DNA from: Phycisphaerae bacterium
Lineage (GTDB): Bacteria > Planctomycetota > Phycisphaerae > UBA1845 > Fen-1342
Length of the DNA: 64,000 nucleotides
Assembly: GCA_017999985.1 (NCBI GenBank)
Contig: JAGNKU010000005.1
Coordinates: 62,001-126,000, forward strand
Reading direction: 5' to 3'
The notes beneath the pieces are model-generated. The model did not search any database. It worked only from the letters and a program-made list of their open reading frames with translations, and was not told the origin of the DNA. A program made the position numbers and the translations under genes. This document shows, one piece after another, positions 1-11,778 of this stretch (within the stretch, counting starts at the first letter, position 1; every line of letters starts with the position of its first letter).

Positions 1-191
1 GTGCCCTGCACGCCGTGCAGCACCCGCAGGTGGGCGTGCGCGTGGATGGTCTCCGCCTCGGCCGCCGCCCGGAACAGCCGGGCGACCTGCGGGAAGCCAT
101 CGGCCTCCGCCTTCTGCGCAAACGCCAGGTACTTGCGGTTGGCCTGGCTTTCGCCGGCAAACGCCGCCTTGAGATTGTCGGTGGTCGCCAT
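1..191 (-). CDS. rbr: Rubrerythrin, N-terminal part (runs off the window)
   Basis: Only the first 63 codons are present; the gene continues beyond base 1. The ATG is at 191-189. The translation starts MATTDNLKAAFAGESQANRK and carries the ferritin-like di-iron signature: Glu14 in GESQANRKY and the ExxH pair Glu47/His50 followed by HAHLRVLHG. Rubrerythrins are cytoplasmic non-haem iron peroxidases that reduce hydrogen peroxide in oxygen-sensitive cells. The C-terminal rubredoxin-like iron site lies outside the window, so whether it is present cannot be seen. It follows recR on the same strand with a 62-base gap. The family call is strong because of the near-canonical N-terminus. Confidence 0.88.
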   Translation of the reverse strand, partial: MATTDNLKAAFAGESQANRKYLAFAQKAEADGFPQVARLFRAAAEAETIHAHAHLRVLHGVQG

Positions 192-253
192 GATGTCGCT
201 CCTGGTTGGGTGTGGCTGCAGGCCGAGTTCGCTCGCCCGGTCTGCCCGTTGTC

Positions 254-859
254 CTATGCCTGTTTCCGGCCGCGAATCGCCGCCTCGAGCATCGCTCGGT
301 TGGCAAACTCGATCTGCGACCCCGGCGCAATTCCGCGCGCCAGGCGTGTCACGTTCACGCCGGTGTCTGCCAGCACGCTCGTGATGTGCAACGCCGTCGC
401 GTCGCCTTCGAGCGTCGGGTTCGTCGCGAGAATCACCTCGCGCACGTCGCCGGCCCTCACGCGCTGCACGAGTGCGTCGATCGTCAGGTCCGCCGGCCCC
501 AGCCCCTCGAGCGGCGCGATGTGCCCCATCAGGACGTGGTACACGCCGGTGATCAGGCCGGTGGCTTCCAGGCTCAACAAGTCCTTCGGCTGCTCCACGA
601 CGACGATCTGGGCCTGGTCGCGGCGGCCATCGGCACAGATGTGGCACAGCTCCGCGTCGGCCAGGTTGTAGCACCGCGCGCACGGGCGGATCTCGTCCTT
701 CGTCGCGACGATCGCCTTCGCCAGCGCCAGCGCCTCGTCACGCTCGGCCTTCAACAGGTGGAACGCGATCCGCTCCGCCGAGCGCGCCCCGATGCCCGGC
801 AGCTTCTTCAGCTCGTCCATCAGCCGTTGCAGCGGACCCGTCAGCGTTGATTCACTCAT
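254..859 (-). CDS. recR: Recombination mediator protein RecR
   Basis: At 201 residues this is the usual RecR length. RecR works with RecF and RecO to load RecA on gapped single-stranded DNA. An N-terminal helix-hairpin-helix (LKKLPGIGARSAERIAFHLL) is followed by a four-cysteine zinc site at Cys60, Cys63, Cys72 and Cys75, then a Toprim domain (VVEQPKDLLSLEATG through VILATNPTLEGDATA) and the C-terminal LARGIAPGSQIEFAN segment. It is the penultimate gene of a minus-strand run that also holds dnaX and ybaB. dnaX-ybaB-recR is a widely conserved neighbourhood, here interrupted by one unknown gene. Confidence 0.97.
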   Translation of the reverse strand: MSESTLTGPLQRLMDELKKLPGIGARSAERIAFHLLKAERDEALALAKAIVATKDEIRPCARCYNLADAELCHICADGRRDQAQIVVVEQPKDLLSLEATGLITGVYHVLMGHIAPLEGLGPADLTIDALVQRVRAGDVREVILATNPTLEGDATALHITSVLADTGVNVTRLARGIAPGSQIEFANRAMLEAAIRGRKQA

Positions 860-892
860 GGCGTCATTATGCGGCCGGCAGCGGACGATCCG

Positions 893-1678
893 CTACCAGC
901 GCTCCTCCTCGGACGGCTCCGGCTCCTCGCCATGCTCGTCCCCCGCATCCTCCTCTTCCAGCGCCGTCTCACTCTCGGCCCGCTGCCAGAACCGCAGCCG
1001 CGTCGGCCCGACCGCGACACCCGCGATGCCCAGGCTCGCCAGCAGTCGTTCGAGGCACGCCTTCAGCGCAGCCGTCCGTGCATCCAGGCACGCCTGGCAG
1101 CACTGCGGCTCCCAACTGCGCCCGACGAACAGGAACGGCGCTTTGAGCGCCGGCTCGGCCGCCACCGCTTCGTCAACCACGCCGGACTCCGCCGGCCCGA
1201 ACGAGTGGGCCGGAAAGTGCTGCCAGTCATAGTAGGCCCGCCCCACGTCCGCGCTCAGCGGCGGCAGATCGGGCGCGTAGTAGCGTGCAGCCGCGCTCAA
1301 CTCCGCCTGCGGACTGGCGAACCACGCCTCGAACGTCTCGCCGAAGTGCGGCGGTCGCAGGTAGTACAGCGCGCGGAAGCGCTCGATGTCGCGTGGCTGG
1401 CTCAACAAGGCCCCGTAGAAGTGCATGAAGCGCTCGATATGCTCGAAGCCGCAGCGCAGGATCGGAATTGGCTCCGTGTGGTCCTCGAACTCGTCCGCGC
1501 TCCAGCCGAACCACGGGCTGCCCGGCGCCGGCCAGCGCGTCTCGCCCGGCTGGCGCACCATCAGCCGCCACGGCCACTCGTAGATCTCGGCCACCTCGTA
1601 CCGCTGGCCGATCGTCAGCGGCGCGCGGGCCTTGGCCGGCGCGTCATCCTGCTCTTCGCCGATGTACTTCAGGATCAT
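893..1678 (-). CDS. Hypothetical protein between ybaB and recR
   Basis: A 261-residue protein that I do not recognise. It has no signal peptide or membrane segment and is rich in Trp, Tyr and Phe (YEWPWRLMV, SPWFGWSADEF, FMHFYGALL). A CCQAC motif near residue 197 could bind metal, and the end is a strongly acidic tail (ETALEEEDAGDEHGEEPEPSEEE). It begins with MILKYIGEEQ. The gene sits 39 bases downstream of ybaB and 33 bases upstream of recR on the same strand, so it is probably co-transcribed with DNA-processing genes. The composition and operon position support it as a real gene; no function is proposed. Confidence 0.75.
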   Translation of the reverse strand: MILKYIGEEQDDAPAKARAPLTIGQRYEVAEIYEWPWRLMVRQPGETRWPAPGSPWFGWSADEFEDHTEPIPILRCGFEHIERFMHFYGALLSQPRDIERFRALYYLRPPHFGETFEAWFASPQAELSAAARYYAPDLPPLSADVGRAYYDWQHFPAHSFGPAESGVVDEAVAAEPALKAPFLFVGRSWEPQCCQACLDARTAALKACLERLLASLGIAGVAVGPTRLRFWQRAESETALEEEDAGDEHGEEPEPSEEERW

Positions 1679-1717
1679 CCCGCCACCTCGCCACCGCTCC
1701 CGCGCGGTCGCGCACGC

Positions 1718-2065
1718 CTACGGTCGGCCCCCGCCCAGCAGGTCACCCATGCCCGGCAGGTTCAGCCCGCCAGTGAGCTCCTGCATCTCCTTCTGCACGG
1801 CGGCCCGGCTGCGATTGACGGCATCGCGGACCGCGGCGCAGGTCAGGTCCTCGAGCATCTCGACGTCGCCGGCCTGGACCAGCGCCGGGTCGATCTTCAG
1901 GGCGACCATCTCGCCGCGCCCGTCGACGGTGGCCTGCACCTGCCCACCCCCGGCCTCGCCCACGAACCGCGCCGCCTGCAAGCGCTCGTTCATGTCCTGC
2001 ATGCCCTGCTTGATCTGGCCGGCGTTCTTCATCAGGTTCATGATCTGGCCGAGGTTTCCGAACAT
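1718..2065 (-). CDS. ybaB: YbaB/EbfC family nucleoid-associated protein
   Basis: A 115-residue protein starting MFGNLGQIMNLMKNAGQIKQ, the typical YbaB N-terminal helix, followed by VGEAGGGQVQATVDGRGEMV and KIDPALVQAGDVEMLEDL, which form the conserved core. YbaB/EbfC proteins are small dimeric DNA-binding proteins of the nucleoid. The ATG lies only 3 bases after the dnaX stop codon, so the two are translationally linked. The dnaX-ybaB pairing is conserved across bacteria and supports the call. Confidence 0.95.
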   Translation of the reverse strand: MFGNLGQIMNLMKNAGQIKQGMQDMNERLQAARFVGEAGGGQVQATVDGRGEMVALKIDPALVQAGDVEMLEDLTCAAVRDAVNRSRAAVQKEMQELTGGLNLPGMGDLLGGGRP

Positions 2066-2068
2066 GGC

Positions 2069-3646
2069 TCACTCCGCAAGGGGGTCCGCAACGGTCGGGG
2101 CCGCAGCCCGCCGCTCGACATGAATCAAAACTCCGTCAAAAAGCTCCAGCGCCTGCCGTACCAGCGGATCCTGCTCCACCCGCCGCCGCTCCTCAGCCGA
2201 GATCTCGCGCCGGACGAGCTCGCCGGCGGGCGCGGGGGCTGCAGCCGGCGGCGTTTCCACCGACTGATAGTCATCCGGAATCTGTGTCAGGCCGTCGTGC
2301 TCCACGTCCGGTTCGTCCAGCGATGGCAGGTTCGGTCCCGAGCGCCGGACAACATCCACTGGGGGACCGACCTCTGGTCGGTCAGGCGACAGGCCGGAGG
2401 CCTGTCCTCCAGGGCCGGGATGCATAACCTTAGCGCTCGTTGTGTGAACGGGGGGACTTACCGCCGGCCGGACGGGCGGGAGCTTTTTTTTTTCGCCACC
2501 GCTGTCAGCCGCGGCCGGCACCTGGCGGAGCAGTTGCTCGATCGACGCCCACGCGTGCATCCGCGCGATGCGCACGAGCACGGCCTCCGTCAGCGCCCGG
2601 CCCACGCCACTGTAGCGCACGTTGCGGCGCAGCTCCTCCAGCATGGCGATCATCTGCACGTAGTGCGACAGCTCGAAACGCTGGCTGAGCGCGACGTACG
2701 CATCGCGCGCCCCGGCTGGCACGTCCACCATCGCCGCATCCGGCCCGCAGGTCCGCACAAGCAGCAGCGTTCGCGCGATCTCAATCGTGTCGTTACAGAA
2801 AACCTCCAGCCCCTGCCCGGCCCCGAGGATGCCGTCCAGCTCGCTCAGCAGCGCGGGCACGTCGCCCGCGGCGGCGTGCTGCAACAGGCTGAAGATGCGT
2901 TCGTCCTGGGCCGGCGGAAGCAACTCGTCGAGCACCGCCGCACTCAGCTTCTGGGGCGACACCGCGAGCAGTTGGTCCAGAATGCTCAGGGCGTCGCGCA
3001 TCGAGCCGTTGGCCAGCCGCGCCACGCGCTGCACCACCGCCGGCTCAGCCTGCGCCCCCTCGGCGACAGCAATCTCCGCAAGACGCTGCGCGATCGCCTC
3101 GGGGCCGATGTTGCGGAAATTGAAGCGCTGGCAGCGGCTCTGGATCGTGGCCGGAACCTTGTGAATCTCGGTGGTGGCGAGGATGAACTTGACGTGCTCG
3201 GGCGGCTCTTCGAGCGTCTTCAGCAGCGCGTTGAACGCGCCGGTCGAGAGCATGTGCACTTCGTCGATGATGTAGACCTTGAAGCGGGCCCGCGCCGGCC
3301 GGTAGGCGGTGTTGCTCCGCAATTCGCGAATGTTGTCCACGCCCGTGTTGCTGGCCGCGTCGATCTCAAGCACGTCGACGTCCTGCCCTTCGGCGATCGC
3401 CCGGCAGACGTCGCACTCGCAGCACGGCGTGGCGGTCGGGGCGTCGTATTTCAGGCAGTTGAGGGCCTTGGCCAGGATGCGGGCCATGCTCGTCTTGCCG
3501 ACGCCGCGCGTGCCGGTGAACAGGTAGCCGTGGTGGATCCGGCCGACCTGGATGGCGTTGACCAGGGTCGTGGCGATCGGCTCCTGGCCGATGACCTCGG
3601 TGAAGGTGCGGCTGCGGTATTTGCGGGCCAGGACGGTATATGCCAC
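2069..3646 (-). CDS. dnaX: DNA polymerase III subunits gamma and tau
   Basis: The clamp-loader ATPase of the replisome, 525 residues. The start is a GTG at 3646-3644 giving MAYTVLARKYR. The AAA+ module holds Walker A GTRGVGKTS (45-53), a zinc site at Cys64, Cys75, Cys78 and Cys81, Walker B IIDEVHML (126-133) and LLKTLEEPPEHVKFILATTE. Domain III runs to about residue 375. The coding strand then carries GAA AAA AAA AAG at codons 385-388, a run of ten A residues that is a likely slippage site. Past it lie about 137 residues of low-complexity, Pro-rich tau-like tail. The full frame would be tau; frameshifted products would be about 395 or 405 residues. The SRP RNA gene lies just upstream and ybaB just downstream. 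Confidence 0.97.
   Translation of the reverse strand: MAYTVLARKYRSRTFTEVIGQEPIATTLVNAIQVGRIHHGYLFTGTRGVGKTSMARILAKALNCLKYDAPTATPCCECDVCRAIAEGQDVDVLEIDAASNTGVDNIRELRSNTAYRPARARFKVYIIDEVHMLSTGAFNALLKTLEEPPEHVKFILATTEIHKVPATIQSRCQRFNFRNIGPEAIAQRLAEIAVAEGAQAEPAVVQRVARLANGSMRDALSILDQLLAVSPQKLSAAVLDELLPPAQDERIFSLLQHAAAGDVPALLSELDGILGAGQGLEVFCNDTIEIARTLLLVRTCGPDAAMVDVPAGARDAYVALSQRFELSHYVQMIAMLEELRRNVRYSGVGRALTEAVLVRIARMHAWASIEQLLRQVPAAADSGGEKKKLPPVRPAVSPPVHTTSAKVMHPGPGGQASGLSPDRPEVGPPVDVVRRSGPNLPSLDEPDVEHDGLTQIPDDYQSVETPPAAAPAPAGELVRREISAEERRRVEQDPLVRQALELFDGVLIHVERRAAAPTVADPLAE
2484..2493 (-). other. A10 slippery run in dnaX (candidate tau/gamma switch)
   Basis: On the coding strand ten consecutive A residues fall in codons 385-388 (Glu-Lys-Lys-Lys). 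With one extra A, or a -1 ribosomal shift, the frame reads KKK-APARPAGGKSPRSHNER and stops at 2432-2430, giving about 405 residues. With one A fewer, the frame reads KK-SSRPSGRR and stops after about 395 residues. A short inverted repeat (CCGCC at 2479-2475 and GGCGG at 2465-2461) starts just downstream. Slippage on A-runs in dnaX is established for Thermus thermophilus (transcriptional) and Escherichia coli (ribosomal, A AAA AAG). That it works here is inference. Confidence 0.6.
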
Positions 3647-3698
3647 GGCCGGAACGCCTCGCTCATCTGCACAGGAACCCGGTCACAACGCAACTGCA

Positions 3699-3712
3699 CG
3701 TGCCGTGGCACG
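3699..3712 (-). other. Small hairpin downstream of the SRP RNA gene
   Basis: A perfect inverted repeat CGTGCC-GT-GGCACG lies about 40 bases past the likely 3' end of the SRP RNA and before dnaX. Between them is a short tandem repeat with two copies of TTGTTACC around 3716-3731. The hairpin could help end or process the RNA, but it lacks a run of U residues after the stem, so it is not called a terminator. Confidence 0.3.
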
Positions 3713-3751
3713 CCTTGTTACCTTGTTACCTGGTCACCTTCGAACTCAGCA

Positions 3752-3875
3752 AGTGCCCGAGGCTCCAGCCAGGTTGACGCTGCACGTGGGCCGTGCCGGG
3801 TGGGCTGCTACCTTCCGGTCCTGACCCGTTGTCCGACCGACGCACTGCACCGGCCCAGCCGTCACCTCGGGCAAC
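3752..3875 (-). ncRNA. ffs: Signal recognition particle RNA, 4.5S type
   Basis: On the minus strand the core reads GGTCAGGACCGGAAGG followed by TAGCAGCC (3826-3803), the diagnostic asymmetric loop and GGAA tetraloop that bind Ffh. The ends pair as TGCCCGAGG (3873-3865) with CCTCGGGCA (3762-3754), giving a closed rod of about 124 nucleotides. That fits the short form without an Alu domain. The gene begins 8 bases after the motB stop codon and precedes dnaX. A weak -10-like TAAGAT overlaps the motB stop, so it may have its own promoter or be cut from the motAB transcript. Proximity of SRP RNA to dnaX is seen in many bacteria. The exact ends are estimates. Confidence 0.95.
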
Positions 3876-3883
3876 CGGGTATC

Positions 3884-4639
3884 TTACCCCTCCGCGCCCG
3901 AAGCATCCAGCCGGGGTTCCGGATCCTCAAAATCCTCGACGCACGTGTCGTACACGCGGATTTCGACGCGCCGGTTCTGGGCCAGTTGACCCTCGCCGTA
4001 GGCCGGGCGGACCAGAGGCTCGTACGCGCCGGCGGCGCTGACGCGGATGCGCTCGGGCGCGATGCCGAGTTCGATCAGCTTCAGACGGACCGCCTCGCCA
4101 CGGGCAAACGCCAGGGCCATGTCGCTGGAGAACGGTGCATCGGCAGGCAGCGGTTCACGGGTGGCGTGACCGCGGATCTCAAGCTTGTTGCGGAAGCCGC
4201 GCACGCGCTCCGCGAATCCGGCCAGCAGCGGCTCGGCTTCCGGACGGAGCTCAGCGCTGAAGCGGGTGAAGGCAACCGGGCCGCCGACCACGAACTCCAC
4301 CCCGTCGCGGATGTTGCGCACGGCCGCGTCGGGGCCTTCCAGCCCCTCCGCGTCGGCCCGGGCACGGTTGTTCCGGTTCGTCAGATGCACCACCTCGATC
4401 AGTTGCTGGTGGAGGGAGTTGAGATCGATTTCGTCGGCAGGCAGCCAGCCAACCTGTCCCGGCGTGCCCAGCGCCTCGCGGATCGACTCGATGGCAGTCA
4501 TCAGGCGCTTGTCCTGCTTGTCGTAGTTCGCCAGGGCCGCCAGCATGATGAAGAAGCACAGCAGCAGCGACATCATGTCGCCGTAGGTGACGATCCAGTC
4601 CGGCGCCCCCGATGGAGCCTCACGCTTCTTGATCGCCAT
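3884..4639 (-). CDS. motB: Flagellar stator protein MotB (OmpA-like)
   Basis: A 251-residue protein with one N-terminal membrane helix (WIVTYGDMMSLLLCFFIML, residues 15-33). The invariant proton-binding aspartate is Asp21 in YGDMM. A periplasmic linker leads to an OmpA/MotB peptidoglycan-binding domain (about 130-235) with LEIRGHATREP, ERIRVSAAGAYEP and NRRVEIRV. MotB forms the ion-conducting stator with MotA and anchors it to peptidoglycan. The start is 28 bases after motA on the same strand. The His of RGHA replaces the common Asp-related position of some OmpA domains but is usual in MotB-like proteins. Confidence 0.93.
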   Translation of the reverse strand: MAIKKREAPSGAPDWIVTYGDMMSLLLCFFIMLAALANYDKQDKRLMTAIESIREALGTPGQVGWLPADEIDLNSLHQQLIEVVHLTNRNNRARADAEGLEGPDAAVRNIRDGVEFVVGGPVAFTRFSAELRPEAEPLLAGFAERVRGFRNKLEIRGHATREPLPADAPFSSDMALAFARGEAVRLKLIELGIAPERIRVSAAGAYEPLVRPAYGEGQLAQNRRVEIRVYDTCVEDFEDPEPRLDASGAEG

Positions 4640-4667
4640 CGGGCTGTCTCCCGGCCCCGGGGCGGGC

Positions 4668-5450
4668 CTAGCTGCTCTTCTCGCTTTCCAGCTTCGCGCG
4701 CAGCCGCGGCGACAGGTAAACGGTCAGCTTGGACTGGAGAATGCGCGGGTTGTCCCCGGCCTGAATGCCCAGCACGGCCGCCTGCGCGATCGTCAGATTC
4801 AACATCTCCTGCGCATGGCGGTTGCTGAGCTTGTCGGCGAGTGGCAGACAGACCATGTTGGCCATGATCGCGCCGTACAACGTCGTCAGGATCGCCACCG
4901 CCATGCCAGGCCCGATCTTCTTCGGGTCATCCATGTTCGACAGCATGATCACCAGCCCGACCAGCGTGCCGATCATCCCGAACGCGGGGGCGTACTTGCC
5001 GAGCAGGTCGACCACCTGCTTGCTCTCGCCATGGCGGAAGTCGATCGCCGCCATCTCGGCCTCCATGCTCTGCTTGACGGTGTCCGGGTCCATGCCGTCC
5101 ACGACCATCCGCAGCGCCGTTGCCACGAAGCGGTCGTCAATTTCCTCCAGGTATTTCTCGAGGGCCAGCACACCCTCGCGCCGGCTGACCTCGGCCAGCC
5201 GCACGAGTTCCTGGATCATCTGCAGTGGCGACTTCCGGTGGGTGAAGAGCGCGTTCTTGACGATCGACAGGAACCCCAGGAAGCGATCCAAGCGCACGCT
5301 GAGCAGCGTCATCGAAATGCCGCCGCCCAGCACCATGATGACCGAGGGATAATCGAGGAAGCCGCCGATGGAGTCACCCGCTCCAGCGATCAGCGACCCG
5401 ATGAAGATGACCGCACCGGCGACAAAGCCAATGAGCGTCGCAAGGTCCAT
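4668..5450 (-). CDS. motA: Flagellar stator protein MotA
   Basis: A 260-residue inner-membrane protein beginning MDLATLIGFVAGAVIFIGSL. The open frame extends far upstream, but MotA homology starts at this ATG (5450-5448), which gives the usual length. Four membrane segments are visible, and the cytoplasmic loop with charged helices (LEKYLEEIDDRFVATALRMVVDGMD) lies between the second and third. The conserved C-terminal pair of helices reads YAPAFGMIGTLVGLVIML and MAVAILTTLYGAIMANMVCLPLADKL. It forms the stator channel with MotB, encoded next. A 276-base gap to the divergent lipoprotein gene should carry its promoter. Confidence 0.94.
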   Translation of the reverse strand: MDLATLIGFVAGAVIFIGSLIAGAGDSIGGFLDYPSVIMVLGGGISMTLLSVRLDRFLGFLSIVKNALFTHRKSPLQMIQELVRLAEVSRREGVLALEKYLEEIDDRFVATALRMVVDGMDPDTVKQSMEAEMAAIDFRHGESKQVVDLLGKYAPAFGMIGTLVGLVIMLSNMDDPKKIGPGMAVAILTTLYGAIMANMVCLPLADKLSNRHAQEMLNLTIAQAAVLGIQAGDNPRILQSKLTVYLSPRLRAKLESEKSS

Positions 5451-5726
5451 GCGTGCGCGTTGCCCTGGTAGACGAACAGTGGCCGCGCACCATGCGCGGC
5501 GTCCCGCCTGCTCCATACCTCGTATCGGTCCGGCAAGAACCAGCGTGCAACCGCGACGAGGATTCAATGCCCCGGCCCGCGGGCGCCTGCGGGCATGCCC
5601 ATAATCCGGCCACCCGCACCGCGCCGGGGCGCTCCCGCCCCGCGTTGGCCGGCCCGGATCCGACACCCTTGCCGGCCCGGCGCCTTGGTGCTTCAATGCG
5701 GCATGGCCCCATACGGAGTACGGGTT

Positions 5727-10127
<4,401 letters not shown>

Positions 10128-10225
10128 GATTTCAATCAGGAGTCAGGCTCGTCGCCACCGCGCCGATTGTCCGCCCGCCCGGCACGCAGCGTCAAGCCGT
10201 TCCGCGCCCGCGTCGCACGACAGAA

Positions 10226-10254
10226 TTGACCCGTCGTGGGCAGATTCCTATACT
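10226..10254 (+). promoter_or_regulatory. Sigma70-type promoter for the sulfatase-family gene
   Basis: TTGACC (10226-10231) and TATACT (10249-10254) are separated by 17 bases, close to the sigma70 consensus and the best-matching promoter seen in the window. Transcription would begin near 10261, about 25 bases before the ATG at 10286. It lies between two divergent genes, so the region may also control the membrane glycosyltransferase-like gene. Confidence 0.65.
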
Positions 10255-10285
10255 CGCGCATCGTGCTCCACCCGATCAAAATGGC

Positions 10286-11770
10286 ATGAACACCCGCGTC
10301 CCCCGGTTACTGGCTTCGCTCGTTCTGGCCGCGCTTGCGGTCCCCTGGAGCGGCTGCGACCGCGGGACCGGCCCGCAGGCGCGCCAGCCGCGCAACGTGC
10401 TGCTGGTCACGCTCGACACGACGCGGGCCGACTACATCGGCTGCTACGAGCCCCAGCGCGCCGCGAACACGCCGCACCTGAACGCCCTGGCCGCCGACGG
10501 CACGCAGTTCCTGCGCTGCATTTCCGCGTCGGCCGCGACGCCCGTTTCACACGCGTCGATCCTCACCGGGCTCTACCCGTTCGAGCACGGGCTGCGCGTC
10601 ATCTACGCCAAGTCGGGCTGCCGGCTGAAGGCCGACGTGCCGTATCTGCCGGCGCTGCTGCAGGCCGCGGGTTGGCGGACCGCCGCGTTCCTGAGCGCGT
10701 TCACCGTGAGCGAGTTCTACGGATTTCAGCGCGGTTTTGACACGTTTGACAGCGGCCTGACGCGCGCCGCCGAGGGGATCATGCGCCCGGACGAAACGGG
10801 CCACTACGAATGGGGCGTGGTCGACAACCAGCGGCGCTCCGATCACACAACCGACGCGGCTCTGGCCTGGCTGGACCAGGCATCGCCGCGCACGCCGTTC
10901 TTCCTGTGGGTGCACTACTGGGATCCCCACGACTGGACGCCGGGCGTGCCCGAAACCGCCCCGCCGCCCGAGTTCAGCCGGCCGTTCATGGAGGCCGCGA
11001 CGGGCTCCGGCCCCGACCAGTTGCGGGCCATGTACGCGGCCGAGGTCGCGTTCGTCGATCTGCAATTCGGGCGGCTGATCGACAAGCTCAAGGCCCGCGG
11101 CTGCTACGACGACACGCTGATCGTGGTGCTGGCGGATCACGGCCAGGGGCTGGGCGATCACAACTGGTGGCCCCACCGCCTGCTCTACCAGGAGCAGATC
11201 CACCTGCCGCTCATCGTGCGCATGCCGGCCCAGCCTGGTGGCCGGCGCATCGACAGCCTCGTGCGCAGCATTGATGTCTATCCGACAATCCTGGAAGCGG
11301 TCGGCGTGCCCAGCCCACAACCGGTCACCGGCGAATCGCTGCTCGGCCTGCTGCAGGGGCGCGCCGGCGAGCCGCGCTACGCCTACGCCGACGGCCCGCA
11401 CAAGTACGACCTGAACGCGGCGATGCTCGCGCGGCGCCCCAAGGACGGCAACCTGTATTGCCTGACCGACGGCACCTGGAAACTTCTGCTGCGGCTGGAC
11501 AACCAGGACGACAGCGAGCTGTTCAACCTCGCGTCCGACCCGCGCGAGGCCCGCAACGTGTATCGCACCGAGGTCGCACAGGCGGAGCGACTGCGCCGCA
11601 TCCTGGACGATCTGAACCCGTATCAGCTCGAGCCATTCGCGGACGAGGGCCGCGGCGACCGCGGGGCGCTCAAGGCCCTGGAGAGCCTCGGCTACGTCGG
11701 CAGCCGGGCGGATGACCAAATCGAACCGGATACCCAACCGACTTCACGGAACGCGCCCTCCGACGACTGA
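10286..11770 (+). CDS. Sulfatase-family lipoprotein (alkaline phosphatase superfamily)
   Basis: A 494-residue protein from the ATG at 10286; the longer frame from 10226 would overlap the promoter. The signal peptide MNTRVPRLLASLVLAALAVP ends at SGC (Cys24), a lipobox. The metal-binding core is visible: NVLLVTLDTTRADYIG (Asp44), HASILTGLYPFEHG, FLWVHYWDPHDWTP and VVLADHGQGLGDHNWW. At the position of the formylglycine-forming Cys or Ser of type I sulfatases the sequence reads TPVSHA, with Thr85 as candidate nucleophile. That resembles phosphotransferases of the superfamily more than true sulfatases, so the reaction is uncertain. Confidence 0.88.
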   Translation: MNTRVPRLLASLVLAALAVPWSGCDRGTGPQARQPRNVLLVTLDTTRADYIGCYEPQRAANTPHLNALAADGTQFLRCISASAATPVSHASILTGLYPFEHGLRVIYAKSGCRLKADVPYLPALLQAAGWRTAAFLSAFTVSEFYGFQRGFDTFDSGLTRAAEGIMRPDETGHYEWGVVDNQRRSDHTTDAALAWLDQASPRTPFFLWVHYWDPHDWTPGVPETAPPPEFSRPFMEAATGSGPDQLRAMYAAEVAFVDLQFGRLIDKLKARGCYDDTLIVVLADHGQGLGDHNWWPHRLLYQEQIHLPLIVRMPAQPGGRRIDSLVRSIDVYPTILEAVGVPSPQPVTGESLLGLLQGRAGEPRYAYADGPHKYDLNAAMLARRPKDGNLYCLTDGTWKLLLRLDNQDDSELFNLASDPREARNVYRTEVAQAERLRRILDDLNPYQLEPFADEGRGDRGALKALESLGYVGSRADDQIEPDTQPTSRNAPSDD

Positions 11771-11778
11771 CGCCCCGG

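Noticed and set aside
3714-3740. Tandem TTGTTACC copies near the SRP RNA as a possible CRISPR-like or regulatory repeat
   Set aside because: Only two copies are present with no spacers, so it is recorded as a minor repeat only.
869-4828. A 1319-residue open frame on the plus strand opposite recR, dnaX and motB
   Set aside because: It runs antisense to genes with strong family matches, has no recognisable domain, and is rich in Arg, Ala and Leu as expected of a GC-rich shadow frame.
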